Shown: positions 1 to 9,813, numbered from the stretch's first letter. The stretch: 64,000 nt of DNA from CAYGZM01 sp964354365 (GCA_964354365.1 CAYGZM010000001.1:55962-119961), one strand, 5' to 3'. Notes: a model not told the origin generated them from the sequence alone. Made by a program: numbers and translations.

Positions 1-362
1 TGGCCCTCGTTATCTTAGGCTTCTTTCTCCCGTGGGCGTATATCACTTTGCCCGGGCTGGGCGCGTCCGGAACATTCACTCGCAACTCGGCCTACCAAGC
101 CGGCTACCACGTCGGCGCCATCGGCTGGGCCGTGCTGGTTATTGCGGTAGTCTCGGCCATACCCATTTTCGTCACGCCAAAAGACCTGCTCTACAAGATC
201 TCGATGCTGCAGGTTTTCCTGACACTTGTAGGAGGCGTTCTGGTCATAAGTGTCCTGGTGCGGGTGGGAGGCTACCTCGGAGTCGGGCTGGTATTCTGCC
301 TGGCCGGGTTCATAGTCGAGCTTGTCGGCTCCGCTGTAAAGCTCAAAAGCCTCGCCGCCTGA
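1..362 (+). CDS. Small multi-pass membrane protein, 5' end missing
   Basis: The frame is open at the window edge, so the N-terminus is missing; about 119 residues are visible. They form three or four hydrophobic segments (starting ALVILGFFLPWAYITL, then an AVLVIAVVSAIPIFV block and two C-terminal blocks). The C-terminal half matches the next gene closely: both have FVTP, then LYKISMLQ, LVIS and SAVKLK before the stop. I do not recognise a named family. The two genes are a tandem duplication, and the same nine bases (CTACGCGGT) follow both stop codons. The role is unknown; an inner-membrane location is inferred from hydrophobicity. An in-frame TTG at 48 exists, but the open frame upstream makes it an unlikely true start. 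Confidence 0.7.
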   Translation, partial: ALVILGFFLPWAYITLPGLGASGTFTRNSAYQAGYHVGAIGWAVLVIAVVSAIPIFVTPKDLLYKISMLQVFLTLVGGVLVISVLVRVGGYLGVGLVFCLAGFIVELVGSAVKLKSLAA

Positions 363-471
363 CTACGCGGTCTGCTGCGGTTCAATTGATAGAATTCATT
401 GGGAGTAAAGCGAGATGGCCGTAAACGAAGCAACATTCATTCTGAAAACCCGCAAATAAGGAGAAAATAAT

Positions 472-1029
472 ATGAACATCGCAGTTTGGGTAATCATACT
501 GGTGGCTGGCTTAGGCGCCCTAATCCTGGCCGTCAAATTCTTCCGCTGGCTCCTCGCCACCGGCACCGAACAGGCCCATGTCAATACAGCCGAGCGAAGC
601 AGAATCCTCAAAATGGTCGAGGACGGCAAGATCCGCAGCGAGGAGGGCGCCGAACTGCTCGATGCAATGGGCCGCTCAAACGCACTTAGAGCACAAGACA
701 CCTTCTCCCGATTCGACATAGCTATGCTCGTCGGCCTCGCAATGGTGATTGTCACGCAGGTCTTAATGGAATACCGAACCGGTTACAGCGACTGGATCGT
801 TCTCTTCATTGGCGTGCTCTCCGCGGTATCGGTTTTTGTGACACCGAGCAACTTCCTTTATAAAATCTCGATGCTGCAGATATTCCTGACCTCCTTAGGA
901 TTGGCGCTTGTAATCAGCACGATCACGCGCGCCTATAGCCGCATCTACCCCGAATTAACACTTTGCATTATTGGGTTCGTAGTCGCGCTGATAAGTTCCG
1001 CAGTCAAACTGAAGAGACTCACGGCTTGA
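472..1029 (+). CDS. Membrane protein with SHOCT-like segment, paralog of the preceding gene
   Basis: 185 residues. A hydrophobic N-terminal segment (about 3-30) is followed by a short charged stretch (about 40-65, ILKMVEDGKIRSEEGAELL). That stretch looks like the small helical SHOCT-type module often found beside membrane segments. Three more hydrophobic segments follow (about 80-100, 108-125, 135-180). The C-terminal half is clearly homologous to the gene ending at 362. The start is supported by TAAGGAG eight bases upstream of the ATG. The stop (1027-1029) directly abuts the stop of the convergent fmdB-type gene, with no spacer. Function unknown; the pair may be an envelope or stress-related membrane module, but nothing in the sequence proves it. 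Confidence 0.75.
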   Translation: MNIAVWVIILVAGLGALILAVKFFRWLLATGTEQAHVNTAERSRILKMVEDGKIRSEEGAELLDAMGRSNALRAQDTFSRFDIAMLVGLAMVIVTQVLMEYRTGYSDWIVLFIGVLSAVSVFVTPSNFLYKISMLQIFLTSLGLALVISTITRAYSRIYPELTLCIIGFVVALISSAVKLKRLTA

Positions 1030-1377
1030 CTACGCGGTTTTCTTTTTGGCCTTTGCAGTGGGTTCGGCCTGTACCTGCGGCTTTGACTCCTTGCCTTCGG
1101 TTTTTGAGTCCTTTTTGGTGGTGTCTTTGTCGCTGCTTTTCTTGACCCCCGTAGCCCCGGCGGTTTCGCTTTCAGCCGCCTTTTTGTAGCTCTCGCTTCT
1201 GTAATCGGTCTGGTAGAACCCCGAACCTTTGAAGATTATCCCCGCCCCGGTGCCGATGAGCCGTTTGACCTTCTTCTTGCCGCACTTGGGACAGCTTCGC
1301 AGCGGCCTGGCCGTTATACTCTCGAACCGCTCGAATTCACATCCGCAGCCTTCACAAATATATTCATAAGTCGGCAT
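1030..1377 (-). CDS. FmdB-family zinc-ribbon protein
   Basis: 115 residues. The N-terminus MPTYEYICEGCGCEFE followed by SCPKCGKKKVKRLIG is the FmdB/CxxC_CxxC_SSSS putative regulatory zinc-ribbon: two CxxC pairs about 20 residues apart (C8/C11 and C29/C32). FSGSGFY-like residues (GIIFKGSGFYQTDY) follow. The last 60 residues are low-complexity Lys/Glu/Thr, normal for this family. It lies six bases behind grpE on the same strand and ends the dnaJ-grpE cluster, so it is probably co-transcribed with the chaperones. The family is common but biochemically undefined; zinc binding and a nucleic-acid or regulatory role are family inference only. Confidence 0.85.
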   Translation of the reverse strand: MPTYEYICEGCGCEFERFESITARPLRSCPKCGKKKVKRLIGTGAGIIFKGSGFYQTDYRSESYKKAAESETAGATGVKKSSDKDTTKKDSKTEGKESKPQVQAEPTAKAKKKTA

Positions 1378-1382
1378 AGCGA

Positions 1383-1979
1383 TTACTCCGTGTCGGTCGT
1401 CTCGAATTCATTGTCCTTTTGCTCTTGTGGCGCGCCCGGCCCCTGCTGCGGAGCCTCTCTCGTGATCGGCATATTGACAATCACCTTGCTCGGCCTGATT
1501 ACCCTGCCGTTCAGCGCATAGCCTTTTTGCAGCTCTTCAAGCACAACGTTCTCTTCCTGTTCCGGCTCACTCTTCTGCATTACTGCCTCGTGCCGCGATG
1601 GATCGAAAATCTCTCCCAGCGCATTTGTTTGTGCGACGTCATGCGATTTTAGAATATCGAGCATCTGCTCGTAAATGATACGGACGCCCTCGACGAGCGT
1701 AGCGACGTTCTCGGCCGAGCGCGCGTTTTGCAGCGTGCGCTCGAAATTATCCAGCGCCGGAAGAAGCGACCTGAATATCCTTTCCTTCTCGTACCCGATG
1801 CTGTCGGCAATCTGCCTGGGGACGCGCTTCTGATAGTTCGCGTAGTCGGCGCTGACCCGCTGCAGCTTTCCGAGAAGCTCGTCCTTCTCTTTCTCCAGGT
1901 CGGCCATCTTCTCTCGCAGCTCTTGTATTTCCGCCTCTTTCGCTTTGGATTCTTTATGTTCTTTTCTACTGGGTTTCAT
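1383..1979 (-). CDS. grpE: GrpE, nucleotide exchange factor for DnaK
   Basis: 198 residues, normal for GrpE. The N-terminal third is a long charged coiled coil (about 10-60). The core RVSADYANYQKR and LLPALDNFERTL follow, then the beta-domain signature LQKGYALNGRVIRPSKVIV near residue 155. The tail is acidic and disordered. GrpE drives ADP release from DnaK in the cytoplasm. Its ATG overlaps the dnaJ stop by one base (TGATG on the minus strand), indicating translational coupling. dnaK itself is not in the window, so its partner must lie elsewhere. The order dnaJ-grpE-fmdB is a compact heat-shock operon end. No CIRCE operator was seen nearby, so regulation is not evident from the sequence. Confidence 0.95.
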   Translation of the reverse strand: MKPSRKEHKESKAKEAEIQELREKMADLEKEKDELLGKLQRVSADYANYQKRVPRQIADSIGYEKERIFRSLLPALDNFERTLQNARSAENVATLVEGVRIIYEQMLDILKSHDVAQTNALGEIFDPSRHEAVMQKSEPEQEENVVLEELQKGYALNGRVIRPSKVIVNMPITREAPQQGPGAPQEQKDNEFETTDTE

Positions 1980-3112
1980 CAGATGTTACCGAAATGCTTT
2001 TTGAGTTTTTCGAAGAACGTCGTTGCTTTCGGAGAAACGTGCTTGTTCTCGGTCTTGGCGAACTGCCTGAGCAGCTCTTCCTGTGCTGTGTTGAGCCTTG
2101 TGGGAGTCTCGACAAGGATTTGGACGAGCTGGTCGCCTGCTCGGCCGCTGCGCATGCTCGGCAGGCCCTGGCCCTTTATCCGAAAGACGCTTCCGTATTG
2201 CGTTCCCGCCGGGACTTTTAGCTTTTGCGTGCCGTCAAGGCTCGGCACGTCGATAGTCGCGCCCAACGCGGCCTGAGTAAAGCTGATAGGAACGATAGCA
2301 ACCAGGTTGTTCCCGTCACGCTCCAAGAATTCGTGCGGTTTGACTCTCACGTAGCAGTACAAATCGCCTCTCGGCCCGCCGCCTCGCCCCGGCTCGCCCT
2401 CGCCGCCGACCCTGATACCCTGACCCTCGTGGACGCCAGGCGGAATCTTGATGTTGACCGTCCTCTTTTTGGGCACGTGTCCTGCGCCCCTGCACTTCTT
2501 GCATGGATCAGTAATGATCTGGCCGCTGCCCCGACACTGCTGGCACGTCGAGACCATCTGGAAGAAACCGCCGCCTCTCGCCACCTGCCCGCTCCCGCCG
2601 CACATCGGGCAGCGGCCGGGCTTTGTCCCTTTCGCACTGCCGCTGCCGCTGCACTCCGGGCACAGGTCCTGGCGAGTGAACTCAATCGTCTTTTCGGCGC
2701 CCCTGGCAACGTCATTGAGGGTAAGCTCAACCGTCGTCTCCAGGTCGTAACCGCGCGACGGGCCGGCCCGCTGGCCCGACCTGCCCCTTCGACCCCCGCC
2801 GAATATGCCGCCGAAGAAATCGTCCAGGCCGAACATGCTGAAGATATCTTCCACGTTCATCCGTGAGAAGTCGTGCATGCCGGCGCCGCGCAGGCCCTCG
2901 TGCCCGAACTGCTCGTAACGCTTGCGCTTCTCGGCGTCGCTAAGCACCTCGTAGGCCTCGGCGCACTCCTTGAACTTCGCCTCGGCCTCCTTATTATCCG
3001 GGTTCTTGTCCGGGTGATACTTCATCGCCATACGTCTGTATGCGCGCTTGATTTCATCAGCCGAGGCGTTCTTCCCGACGCCCAAAACTTCATAGTAGTC
3101 CCGCTTAGCCAT
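1979..3112 (-). CDS. dnaJ: DnaJ co-chaperone (Hsp40)
   Basis: 377 residues with the full type I DnaJ layout. The J domain with HPD is at about 33-35 ([11 protein letters not shown]). A Gly/Phe-rich linker ([10 protein letters not shown]) follows. Four zinc-finger repeats of CxxCxGxG type lie at about 150-215 ([32 protein letters not shown]). The C-terminal substrate-binding domains contain [14 protein letters not shown]. It stimulates DnaK ATPase and delivers unfolded protein. It starts 185 bp behind groEL1 on the same strand and overlaps grpE by one base. The spacer to groEL1 is made of AATTCGAA-type repeats rather than a recognisable promoter, so whether dnaJ is in the same transcript as groEL is open. 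Confidence 0.97.
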   Translation of the reverse strand: MAKRDYYEVLGVGKNASADEIKRAYRRMAMKYHPDKNPDNKEAEAKFKECAEAYEVLSDAEKRKRYEQFGHEGLRGAGMHDFSRMNVEDIFSMFGLDDFFGGIFGGGRRGRSGQRAGPSRGYDLETTVELTLNDVARGAEKTIEFTRQDLCPECSGSGSAKGTKPGRCPMCGGSGQVARGGGFFQMVSTCQQCRGSGQIITDPCKKCRGAGHVPKKRTVNIKIPPGVHEGQGIRVGGEGEPGRGGGPRGDLYCYVRVKPHEFLERDGNNLVAIVPISFTQAALGATIDVPSLDGTQKLKVPAGTQYGSVFRIKGQGLPSMRSGRAGDQLVQILVETPTRLNTAQEELLRQFAKTENKHVSPKATTFFEKLKKHFGNI

Positions 3113-3297
3113 CGTACTGGAAAATCCGAAATTCGAATATCAAAACTCGAAACTCGAAACAACACTGAAATCCAAATCTCAGATATTCAAAACCCAATTA
3201 AGTCATTTGAGTTTTGGTAATTCGAATTTGTTTCGGATTTCGAGTTTCGTGCCTCGTGTTTCTGCCTTCTGTGCAATACACGATATGCACGCTGTGC
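3113..3297. repeat. AT-rich interspersed repeat between groEL1 and dnaJ
   Basis: 185 bp of degenerate repeats built from CCGAAATTCGAA and CTCGAAACTCGAAAC words. They recur in inverted orientation at the right side (GAATTTGTTTCGGATT, then TCGAGTTTCG), giving a loose palindrome. No reading frame or terminator with a T-run is visible. It resembles the other word-like intergenic repeats in this window. Confidence 0.6.
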
Positions 3298-4926
3298 CTA
3301 CCTTACGGATCCGGCTATTGGCTCTTCGTCCTTGTCCTTATCCTTTAACTCTGTTATCAGCACGTTTGTCGTCAGCATCAGCCCGGCGACGGAGGCAGCC
3401 ATCTCCAGCGCGGTTCTGGCAACCTTGGCCGGATCGATGATGCCGGCCTTGAGCATATCGACGAACTCGCCCGTATTGGCATCGTAGCCGATATTCTTGT
3501 TCTTCGCCAGCTTCTCAAGAAGCTCAGCGACAATCACATCCCCCGGCTCCCCGGAGTTGTCTGCGATTTGCATCGTCGGCGCCTTGAGCGCTCTTGCCAC
3601 TATGTCGAAACCGACCTTGTCGTCGCCCCTGGCCTTTGCTCTGGCCTTTTCAACTTCGGCTATCGCGCGCAGGAAAATGACTCCGCCGCCTGGAACAACG
3701 CCTTCTTCCGCCGCCGCTCTGGTGGCGTGAAGGGCATCGTCGAGCAGGTCCTTGCGCTCCTTCATTTCGGTTTCCGTTGCGGCGCCGGCCTTGATGACCG
3801 CAACGCCGCCCGTCATTTTAGCCAGACGCTCCTGCAGCTTTTCACGGTCGTAGTCGCTCGTGGTCTTCTCGATTTGGGCGCGGATTTGATCGCAGCGAGC
3901 CGCGACGTCTTTCTTTGCGCCCGCCCCTTCGATTATCGTCGTTTTATCCTTATCGACGACGATCTTCTTGGCCTGGCCCAATTGAGAAAGCTCGATGCTC
4001 TCGAGCTTCAGACCCAGGTCCTCGGTTATCACCTGTCCGCCGGTCGCGATCCCCAGGTCGCCAAGCATCGCCTTGCGACGGTCGCCGAAGCCCGGAGCCT
4101 TGACCGCACAGGTCTTCAATATGCCCTGCAGCCGGTTGATCACCAGCGCCGCAAGCGCCTCGCCCTCGACGTCTTCAGCCACAATCAAAAGCGGCCTGCC
4201 GACCTGCGCGATCTTCTCCAGCAGCGGGATAAGCTCACGGACATTGGATATCTTCTTCTCGTGCAGGAGAATATAGGCGTCTTCAAGAACAGATTCCAGC
4301 GTATTGGGGTCGGTCATGAAGTAGGGCGATATGTAACCCTTCTCAAACTGCATACCCTCGACGTGGCTCAGCTCGTTCTCCATTGCCTTGCCTTCTTCGA
4401 TCTCGATGACGCCCTCGGTGCCGACCTTGTCGAACGCATCGGCCAGAATCTGGCCCACCTTCGGGTCGTTGTTTGCGCTGATGGTGGCCACCTTTGCAAT
4501 GTCGTCGTGCCCCTTAACGGGCACGCTTGCCGACTTGATGAATTCTGCGGCAGCCTGGGCGGCCTTGTTGATTCCCCGCTGAATGGCCATCGGATTGACG
4601 CCGGCCGTTACGTGCCTTAGCCCCTCCGCATAAATCGCCTCTGCAAGCACCGTCGCGGTAGTCGTCCCGTCGCCCACAACGTCCGACGTCTTGCTTGCCG
4701 CCTGGTTCACCATCTTTGCGCCCATATTCTTGAACGGATCGGGAAGCTCAATCTCCTTGCTCACCGAGACGCCGTCCTTAGTAACCTTCGGAGAGCCCCA
4801 GCTCTTTTGAAGAATAACGTTCCTGCCCGTCGGGCCGAGAGTTGCTTTGACCGCCCGCGCCAGCTGCGACAGGCCCTCTTTGAGCTGCGCTCTCGCCGTA
4901 TCGTTAAACATCAATTGCTTTGCCAT
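3298..4926 (-). CDS. groL: GroEL chaperonin, copy 1 (no GGM tail)
   Basis: 542 residues, the normal GroEL length. ATP-binding [13 protein letters not shown] is near residue 87, preceded by [11 protein letters not shown] and [14 protein letters not shown]. The apical domain has [13 protein letters not shown] and the catalytic loop Asp region around 395 is intact ([20 protein letters not shown]). It assembles with GroES as a cytoplasmic folding chamber. The C-terminus ends in a charged [15 protein letters not shown] tail instead of the usual GGM repeat, unlike groEL copy 2 at 7311-8978. groES lies 75 bp upstream on the same strand, so this copy is the groESL partner. The intervening spacer contains a CTTTGTGCC-type repeat. 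Two divergent GroELs are common in Planctomycetota; division of labour is inference. Confidence 0.96.
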   Translation of the reverse strand: MAKQLMFNDTARAQLKEGLSQLARAVKATLGPTGRNVILQKSWGSPKVTKDGVSVSKEIELPDPFKNMGAKMVNQAASKTSDVVGDGTTTATVLAEAIYAEGLRHVTAGVNPMAIQRGINKAAQAAAEFIKSASVPVKGHDDIAKVATISANNDPKVGQILADAFDKVGTEGVIEIEEGKAMENELSHVEGMQFEKGYISPYFMTDPNTLESVLEDAYILLHEKKISNVRELIPLLEKIAQVGRPLLIVAEDVEGEALAALVINRLQGILKTCAVKAPGFGDRRKAMLGDLGIATGGQVITEDLGLKLESIELSQLGQAKKIVVDKDKTTIIEGAGAKKDVAARCDQIRAQIEKTTSDYDREKLQERLAKMTGGVAVIKAGAATETEMKERKDLLDDALHATRAAAEEGVVPGGGVIFLRAIAEVEKARAKARGDDKVGFDIVARALKAPTMQIADNSGEPGDVIVAELLEKLAKNKNIGYDANTGEFVDMLKAGIIDPAKVARTALEMAASVAGLMLTTNVLITELKDKDKDEEPIAGSVR

Positions 4927-4971
4927 TTCTTATCACCTCGTATTATGCAACTTTAATCTTCTCGTTTTTTT

Positions 4972-4996
4972 CTTTGTGCCTTTGTGTCTTCGTGGC
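4972..4996 (+). repeat. CTTTGTGCC-type interspersed repeat in the groES-groEL1 spacer
   Basis: The block CTTTGTGCCTTTGTG followed by TCTTCGTGGC fills most of the space between groES and groEL1. The same wording occurs at 12421-12445, with a shortened inverted copy at 59087-59107 and a related piece at 12101-12117. Confidence 0.65.
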
Positions 4997-5000
4997 GATA

Positions 5001-5291
5001 TTATTTCTCGACAATTCCCAGAACGTCGCTTTCCCGCAGAATCACGTATTTCTCGTTGTCGATTTCAACGTCGCTGCCGATATACTTGGCGTAGATTACC
5101 TGGTCGCCCTTCTTTACCGACATCTTTCCTCGTTTGCCGTCATCGAGCAGCTTGCCCGGACCGACGGCGACAACCTTGCCGATTTGCGGCTTTTCCTTCG
5201 CCGTGTCCGGCAGGATAATCCCACCCGATGTCTTCTCCTCGGCTTCCGACTGCTTTATTACAATTCTGTCATCCAGGGGTACAAGTTTCAT
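5001..5291 (-). CDS. groS: GroES co-chaperonin
   Basis: 96 residues when started at the ATG at 5291, which has AAGGAG seven bases upstream; a longer in-frame start at 5351 has no such site and would add a 20-residue basic extension foreign to the family. The sequence begins [14 protein letters not shown]. The mobile loop [19 protein letters not shown] binds GroEL, and the C-terminal part is [13 protein letters not shown]. It caps the GroEL ring and is required for enclosed folding in the cytoplasm. It is followed 75 bp later by groEL1 and preceded, unusually, by a glycoside hydrolase gene on the same strand. Confidence 0.96.
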   Translation of the reverse strand: MKLVPLDDRIVIKQSEAEEKTSGGIILPDTAKEKPQIGKVVAVGPGKLLDDGKRGKMSVKKGDQVIYAKYIGSDVEIDNEKYVILRESDVLGIVEK

Positions 5292-5375
5292 AGCTCGCTC
5301 CTTATTATCTTTCCTTGTAGATGTTTTCTTGACCTTCGAGTTCATAAACACATTCCGAACCAGCGATATGGTTTA

Positions 5376-7250
5376 TTATTGTTTTGTCGGGACAAGTCTT
5401 ATCGACTTGAGATTCATCACCGCAAGGCCAGGCTTTGTCTTGGGCTTGACCGTCAGCGTGTGCTTGCCGGCCTCGCCCATCTGCACTGAGCCAAGTTTCT
5501 CGGTGACGAAATCCGTCCAGCTACCGGTCTCTTTGACCTTCCCCGCAAGCTCCTGACCGCCCACCGACACCGCGTATTCGCTCCCGCCGGTGTCCTGGTC
5601 GCACGCCAACGTGATCTCCACGTCATACGTCCCCGGCTTGGCTATCGCAAAATCCCAGCTTACGTAATCATCAGGGTCCGTCCAGAAGCCGATGTTGTCC
5701 TTGCCGTCCCCGGACTCATACTTCGCTGTTTCGCCGTGAACGGTAGCATCCACCGCCTTGAGCTCCACTGACCCGTCTTTGGCCGTGCTTGCAGAGCGAA
5801 TCGCAACATCAGGCTTGCCCACGATTTCAAGCACCACAACGGTATTGACCGGATCGACAGCCCCGCTCGGCACACCGACGACAAGGTTGTCCTCATCCTG
5901 CCGGCTGACGGCTAACGCCCCGCGCTTGTCGTCCGCCAGCAGATAAACCTTCTTCACCTTGTTTCGCAGCCCCTGGACTTCGAGCTTCCCATCCTTTGGC
6001 CAGTCAAATATGTGAAGATACAGCTTCTCGCCGCTGGCCGTGCACCGTCCCCACGGGACCTGGCCGAGGGGACTGGCCGTTGTGCCATAAATGCTCTCAC
6101 TGTTCACCTTCATCCACGCGCCGATTGCCGCCAGGCGTTCAACGCTGGGCGCAGGAATTAGACCCTCAGCCGTCGGGCCGACGTTCAGCAGGAAGTTGCC
6201 GCCCTTGCTCGCGATGTCCGCCAGTTTACGGATCAGGTCGTCGGGCGATTTCCAGTTGTTGTCGTCGGACTTATAGCCCCAGGTGTCGTTCATCGTCATG
6301 CAGGTTTCCCAGTCCACGCCCGGCAGACCCTTCGCAGGTATCTGCTGCTCTGGCGTGCCGAAGTCGCCGGCATAATTCTGGTCGCCCTTATTGAGGCCTT
6401 CCATCCCTTTACGGCCTTTGCCCACGCGGTTGTTGATGATAATGTCCGGCTGCAAACTCTGCACATAGTCGTAAAGGGCCTTGCCCTGCGGTTCGGTCCA
6501 GTCCTTTATCCACTCGCCGTCGAACCAAAGCACGCCAAGAGGCCCGTAATTCGTTATCAGCTCCTTGAGCTGAGGCTTCATATACGTTTCGGCGTATCGC
6601 CCGAAGTTCGGATTCGATTTGCCGCCGTCGTTGTAGTTCGGGTAGAAAGGCGCCTGGGCGTCCGGGTGGTGCCAGTCCATTATCGAGTGATAGAAGCAAA
6701 GGCGGATACCCTGTTTCCTGCACGCCGCAGAAAGCTCCCTGAGTATGTCGCGTTTGAACGGCGAGGCGTCCATAATGTCGTATTCGGAGACCTTCGAGTC
6801 CCACAGGCAGAAGCCGTCGTGATGCTTGGATGTGATGACGATATACTTCATCCCTGCGTTCTTTGCGATGCTCGCCCATTCGTCCGCGTTGAATTTGACG
6901 GGATTAAACTGCCCGGCGAGCCGTTCGTACTCCTCGACCGGGATCTGCGCGCTGTTCATAATCCACTCGCCGATACCGTCGATCTTCTTGCCCTTCCACT
7001 CGCCCGCCGGCACCGCGTACAGGCCCCAGTGAATGAACATCCCGAATCGCGCCTCGTGCCACCATTCCATTCGTTCGTCCCTGGTCATCTCTGCTTTTGA
7101 CTCCTGGCGCACCGGCCCGGCCGATCCGGCATCAGTGGTTCGGCAGCCCAGCGAAAACAGAACGAACGCCAGCGCCGCCGCAAACAAAACCAAAGCTACG
7201 TACGTCCGCAGCCCCAAATAGGCACGCAACACTATTCTTCCCTTATACAT
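5376..7250 (-). CDS. GH29 alpha-L-fucosidase, lipoprotein, with C-terminal carbohydrate-binding-like domain
   Basis: About 624 residues from the ATG at 7250; an upstream GTG at 7262 is also in frame. The N-terminus has a hydrophobic segment ending FSLGCRTTDAG, a lipoprotein-type Cys near residue 38. The catalytic domain (about 60-450) carries GH29 hallmarks: RFGMFIHWGLYAVPAGEW, SKHHDGFCLWDS and GVLWFDGEW, whose Asp is the expected nucleophile. These enzymes release alpha-L-fucose, e.g. from fucoidan or fucosylated glycans. The last 130 residues (ETAKYESGDGKDNIGFW...) form a beta-sandwich-like module common behind planctomycete GH29 catalytic domains. The gene sits between groEL2 (60 bp upstream) and groES (84 bp downstream) on the same strand, an odd place for a fucosidase. 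Exported to the periplasm or outer membrane by inference. Confidence 0.92.
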   Translation of the reverse strand: MYKGRIVLRAYLGLRTYVALVLFAAALAFVLFSLGCRTTDAGSAGPVRQESKAEMTRDERMEWWHEARFGMFIHWGLYAVPAGEWKGKKIDGIGEWIMNSAQIPVEEYERLAGQFNPVKFNADEWASIAKNAGMKYIVITSKHHDGFCLWDSKVSEYDIMDASPFKRDILRELSAACRKQGIRLCFYHSIMDWHHPDAQAPFYPNYNDGGKSNPNFGRYAETYMKPQLKELITNYGPLGVLWFDGEWIKDWTEPQGKALYDYVQSLQPDIIINNRVGKGRKGMEGLNKGDQNYAGDFGTPEQQIPAKGLPGVDWETCMTMNDTWGYKSDDNNWKSPDDLIRKLADIASKGGNFLLNVGPTAEGLIPAPSVERLAAIGAWMKVNSESIYGTTASPLGQVPWGRCTASGEKLYLHIFDWPKDGKLEVQGLRNKVKKVYLLADDKRGALAVSRQDEDNLVVGVPSGAVDPVNTVVVLEIVGKPDVAIRSASTAKDGSVELKAVDATVHGETAKYESGDGKDNIGFWTDPDDYVSWDFAIAKPGTYDVEITLACDQDTGGSEYAVSVGGQELAGKVKETGSWTDFVTEKLGSVQMGEAGKHTLTVKPKTKPGLAVMNLKSIRLVPTKQ

Positions 7251-7310
7251 CTTTGTTCTCACTGACCATCCATTTGGCGAAACAACACTCGCGTTTTGCG
7301 TGCGCGGCTA

Positions 7311-8978
7311 TTACATGTCCATATCGCCCATGCCGCCCATGCCGCCCATGCCCGGATCCATTCCGCCCGGACCGCCCGTGTGCATATCACCCTTTTCCTT
7401 AGGTTTCTCGGTGACTAAGCAGTCTGTTGTCAGAAGCAGACCCGCAATGCTCACGGCGTTCTGCAGGGCGATCCTCGTGACCTTCGCCGGGTCGATGACG
7501 CCTGCCTCGAACAGGTCCTCGTATTTGTCGGTATTAGCGTTATAGCCGAAGCCGCCCTTGCCTTGCGATACCTTGTTCACCACAAGGTTCGCAGTTGCCC
7601 CCGCGTTGTAAGCGATGTAGTAGCAGGGCATGCGAAGCGCCTTGACAAGGATATCTGCACCGGTTTTCTCATCGCCCTCGAGTTTCAGCTTCCCGACCGC
7701 CTCGATACAACGGATTAAGGCGACGCCTCCGCCGGGCACGATGCCTTCTTCGATTGCGGCCCTGGTGGCGTGCAGTGCGTCTTCGATACGGGCCTTTCTC
7801 TCCTTCATTTCCGGCTCAGTTGCGGCCCCGACGTTGATTTGAGCCACGCCGCCGGTCAGCTTTGCAAGTCGCTCCTGCAATTTCTCGCGGTCGTAATCGC
7901 TGGTGGTGGCCTCGATTTCCTCCTTTATCTGGCCGATTCGCCCGTTGATGGCTTCCTGGCTTCCGGCGCCCTCGACGATGATTGTATTGTCATTGTCGAT
8001 AGTTACCTTCTTGGCCTGTCCGAGCTGCTTGATGCCGATGTTCTCCATCTCGATTCCGAGGTCCTTGAAAATCGGCTCGGCCCCGGTCAGCACGGCGATA
8101 TCCTGCAGCATAGCCTTTCTGCGGTCGCCGTACCCAGGCGCCTTGACCGCTGCAACCTGGAGAACGCCCTTGAGCTTGTTCACTACAAGCGTCGCCAGCG
8201 GCTCGCTATCGATGTCTTCTGCGATAATCAGCAAAGACCTCCTGGCCTTTGCGACCTTTTCGAGCAGCGGGATGAGCTTGGCCACGTTGCTGATCTTTTC
8301 CTCATAAACGAGCACAAAGGGCTTGTTCAGCACGCATGTCATATTGTCCTGGTCGGTTGCGAAATGCGGCGAAAGGTACCCGCGGTCGAACTGCATGCCC
8401 TCGACGAACTCGACGGTCGTATCGAAGCTCTTACCCTCCTCGACGGTGATAACGCCGTCCTTGCCGACGCGCTGAAACGCCTCGGACATAATCTTGCCGA
8501 TCTCCTCGTCGTTATTGGCGGAGACCGAGGCGATATTGACAATGTCCGTGGTCTTGGTGATATCTACGGGCTTTGCCAGACTCGCCAGCCAGTCAACTAC
8601 GGCCTTTGCAGCCTGCTGCATACCGCGGTTGAGGGCCATCGCGTCGGCGCCGGCCGCGAGATTCTTGTAGGCCTCCTTGAATAGCGCTTCGGTAAGCACC
8701 GTGGCGGTGGTTGTCCCGTCCCCGGCGATCTTAGAGGTCTTGCTGGCGGCCTCTCTGACCAGTTTGGCGCCGAGATTCTCGTTCTTGTCGAGAAGATCGA
8801 CCTCCTCGGCCACCGTAACGCCATCCTTGGTAACAGTCGGGCCGCCCCAGCTTTTGTCGAGGATTGCATTTCGGCCGCGTGGGCCAAGGGTAGGTTTTAC
8901 GGCTGCGGCGAGCTTTTCGACGCCTGCCAGCAGGCTGGCCCGTGCGTCAGCTTCAAATGCCAATTGTTTGACTGCCAT
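7311..8978 (-). CDS. GroEL chaperonin, copy 2 (GGM tail)
   Basis: 555 residues. ATP site [33 protein letters not shown] near the N-terminus, [13 protein letters not shown] in the apical domain and [14 protein letters not shown] in the C-terminal equatorial part are intact. Unlike copy 1 it ends in the classical Gly-Gly-Met tail ([13 protein letters not shown]), which lines the folding cavity. Lower similarity to copy 1 in the apical domain suggests a different client set (inference). It heads the minus-strand cluster and has AAGGAGG nine bases upstream of the ATG. There is no dedicated groES beside it, so it probably shares the one at 5001-5291. No CIRCE repeat is visible upstream. Confidence 0.96.
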   Translation of the reverse strand: MAVKQLAFEADARASLLAGVEKLAAAVKPTLGPRGRNAILDKSWGGPTVTKDGVTVAEEVDLLDKNENLGAKLVREAASKTSKIAGDGTTTATVLTEALFKEAYKNLAAGADAMALNRGMQQAAKAVVDWLASLAKPVDITKTTDIVNIASVSANNDEEIGKIMSEAFQRVGKDGVITVEEGKSFDTTVEFVEGMQFDRGYLSPHFATDQDNMTCVLNKPFVLVYEEKISNVAKLIPLLEKVAKARRSLLIIAEDIDSEPLATLVVNKLKGVLQVAAVKAPGYGDRRKAMLQDIAVLTGAEPIFKDLGIEMENIGIKQLGQAKKVTIDNDNTIIVEGAGSQEAINGRIGQIKEEIEATTSDYDREKLQERLAKLTGGVAQINVGAATEPEMKERKARIEDALHATRAAIEEGIVPGGGVALIRCIEAVGKLKLEGDEKTGADILVKALRMPCYYIAYNAGATANLVVNKVSQGKGGFGYNANTDKYEDLFEAGVIDPAKVTRIALQNAVSIAGLLLTTDCLVTEKPKEKGDMHTGGPGGMDPGMGGMGGMGDMDM

Positions 8979-9647
8979 AATTGCTTGCCTCCTTGAATAG
9001 TCTGCATTTTATCTGCCTTGTGTACGGTTCATTCGTTAAATAGCCACAATTCAGAAAGTAATGAGCAAAGGATGTACCAGGCAGCCTGATGGGGCGGGGG
9101 CGATTCTATGTGGAGTATCGTAAGTTGTTTTACTATAAGCCGTTATGGGACGGAAAAATTGGGATTTGGATAGGGCCGAGCGGCGCTGACGGCGGGCCAG
9201 AATGTCAGAAATGGCACTGAGAACAAGGGCCATACGCCAAACTGACAGGTTCGGGATGCCAATGAATGGCTGTCGGCCAACGGTGGTTTGCTGTGCCGGC
9301 CGGTTAAGTAGGGCAAGAATAGATGGAGCGGCGGGTAAACCCCGAGAACTCAGAGAGAATCAACCACGGATTTCGCAGATGCGCACGGATTAGGACAGCC
9401 ACGAAGGTACGAAGATGGTTGGCGAGAGGTTAATTGGTGAGTGGAGCGGGACGAACGACGAACCACGACGGACGACAGTGGACAGAGGGCAGAATACGGA
9501 CGATAGAAGACGGACGACAGACGACAGAGGATGGACGACAGAAGAGATACGGGCGGCCACGGGAATTCACCATTTAACCGCTCTCGAAGCGTAGCGGAGA
9601 CCCCCACGGGGGCCCACTAACAGCTCACCAATGCGCGATTTTTCACC
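8979..9647. other. Non-coding stretch upstream of groEL2 and of the accessory island
   Basis: No credible gene. The right half (9449-9546) is purine-rich GGACGACAG-type low complexity. Near 9600 there is a CCCCCACGGGGG hairpin. The text AATCAACCACGGATTTCGC at about 9358 is another interspersed repeat word. I saw no tRNA and no CIRCE element. Confidence 0.6.
9449..9546 (+). repeat. Degenerate GGACGACAG tandem repeat
   Basis: About 100 bp made of variants of GACGAAC, GGACGACAG and GATAGAAGAC. It is strongly purine-biased on the plus strand. No coding signal follows it; it marks the left border of the island that starts at 9648. Confidence 0.6.
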
Positions 9648-9676
9648 TTGACTGGATTGAGAATGTGTGGTAATCT
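9648..9676 (+). promoter_or_regulatory. Sigma70-type promoter of the GIY-YIG/reverse transcriptase island
   Basis: TTGACT (9648-9653), a 17-bp spacer, then TAATCT (9671-9676). Predicted transcription start is near 9683, leaving a leader of about 130 nt before the ATG at 9814. The leader has no convincing ORF and could hold structured RNA. Found by eye; not tested. Confidence 0.55.
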
Positions 9677-9813
9677 AGCGGCATATAGACCAGCAGTGGG
9701 CAAGTTTTCTGTTTGACTGTGAAGGAAAGCCGGGGGCACGGAATCGGCGCTATCCTATACATGAGGCTTGTTTGTGGGCAAGGTGCGGAAATGTTTGTAG
9801 GCGAGAGTACCTG

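Noticed and set aside
3568..4620. Long plus-strand open frame opposite groEL1, and similar ones opposite groEL2 (7770-8684)
   Set aside because: Mirror frames of strongly biased groEL codons; no ribosome site, composition or family match of their own.
8979..9100. CIRCE operator (TTAGCACTC-N9-GAGTGCTAA) before groEL2, or before groES
   Set aside because: Looked for on both strands; not present even loosely.
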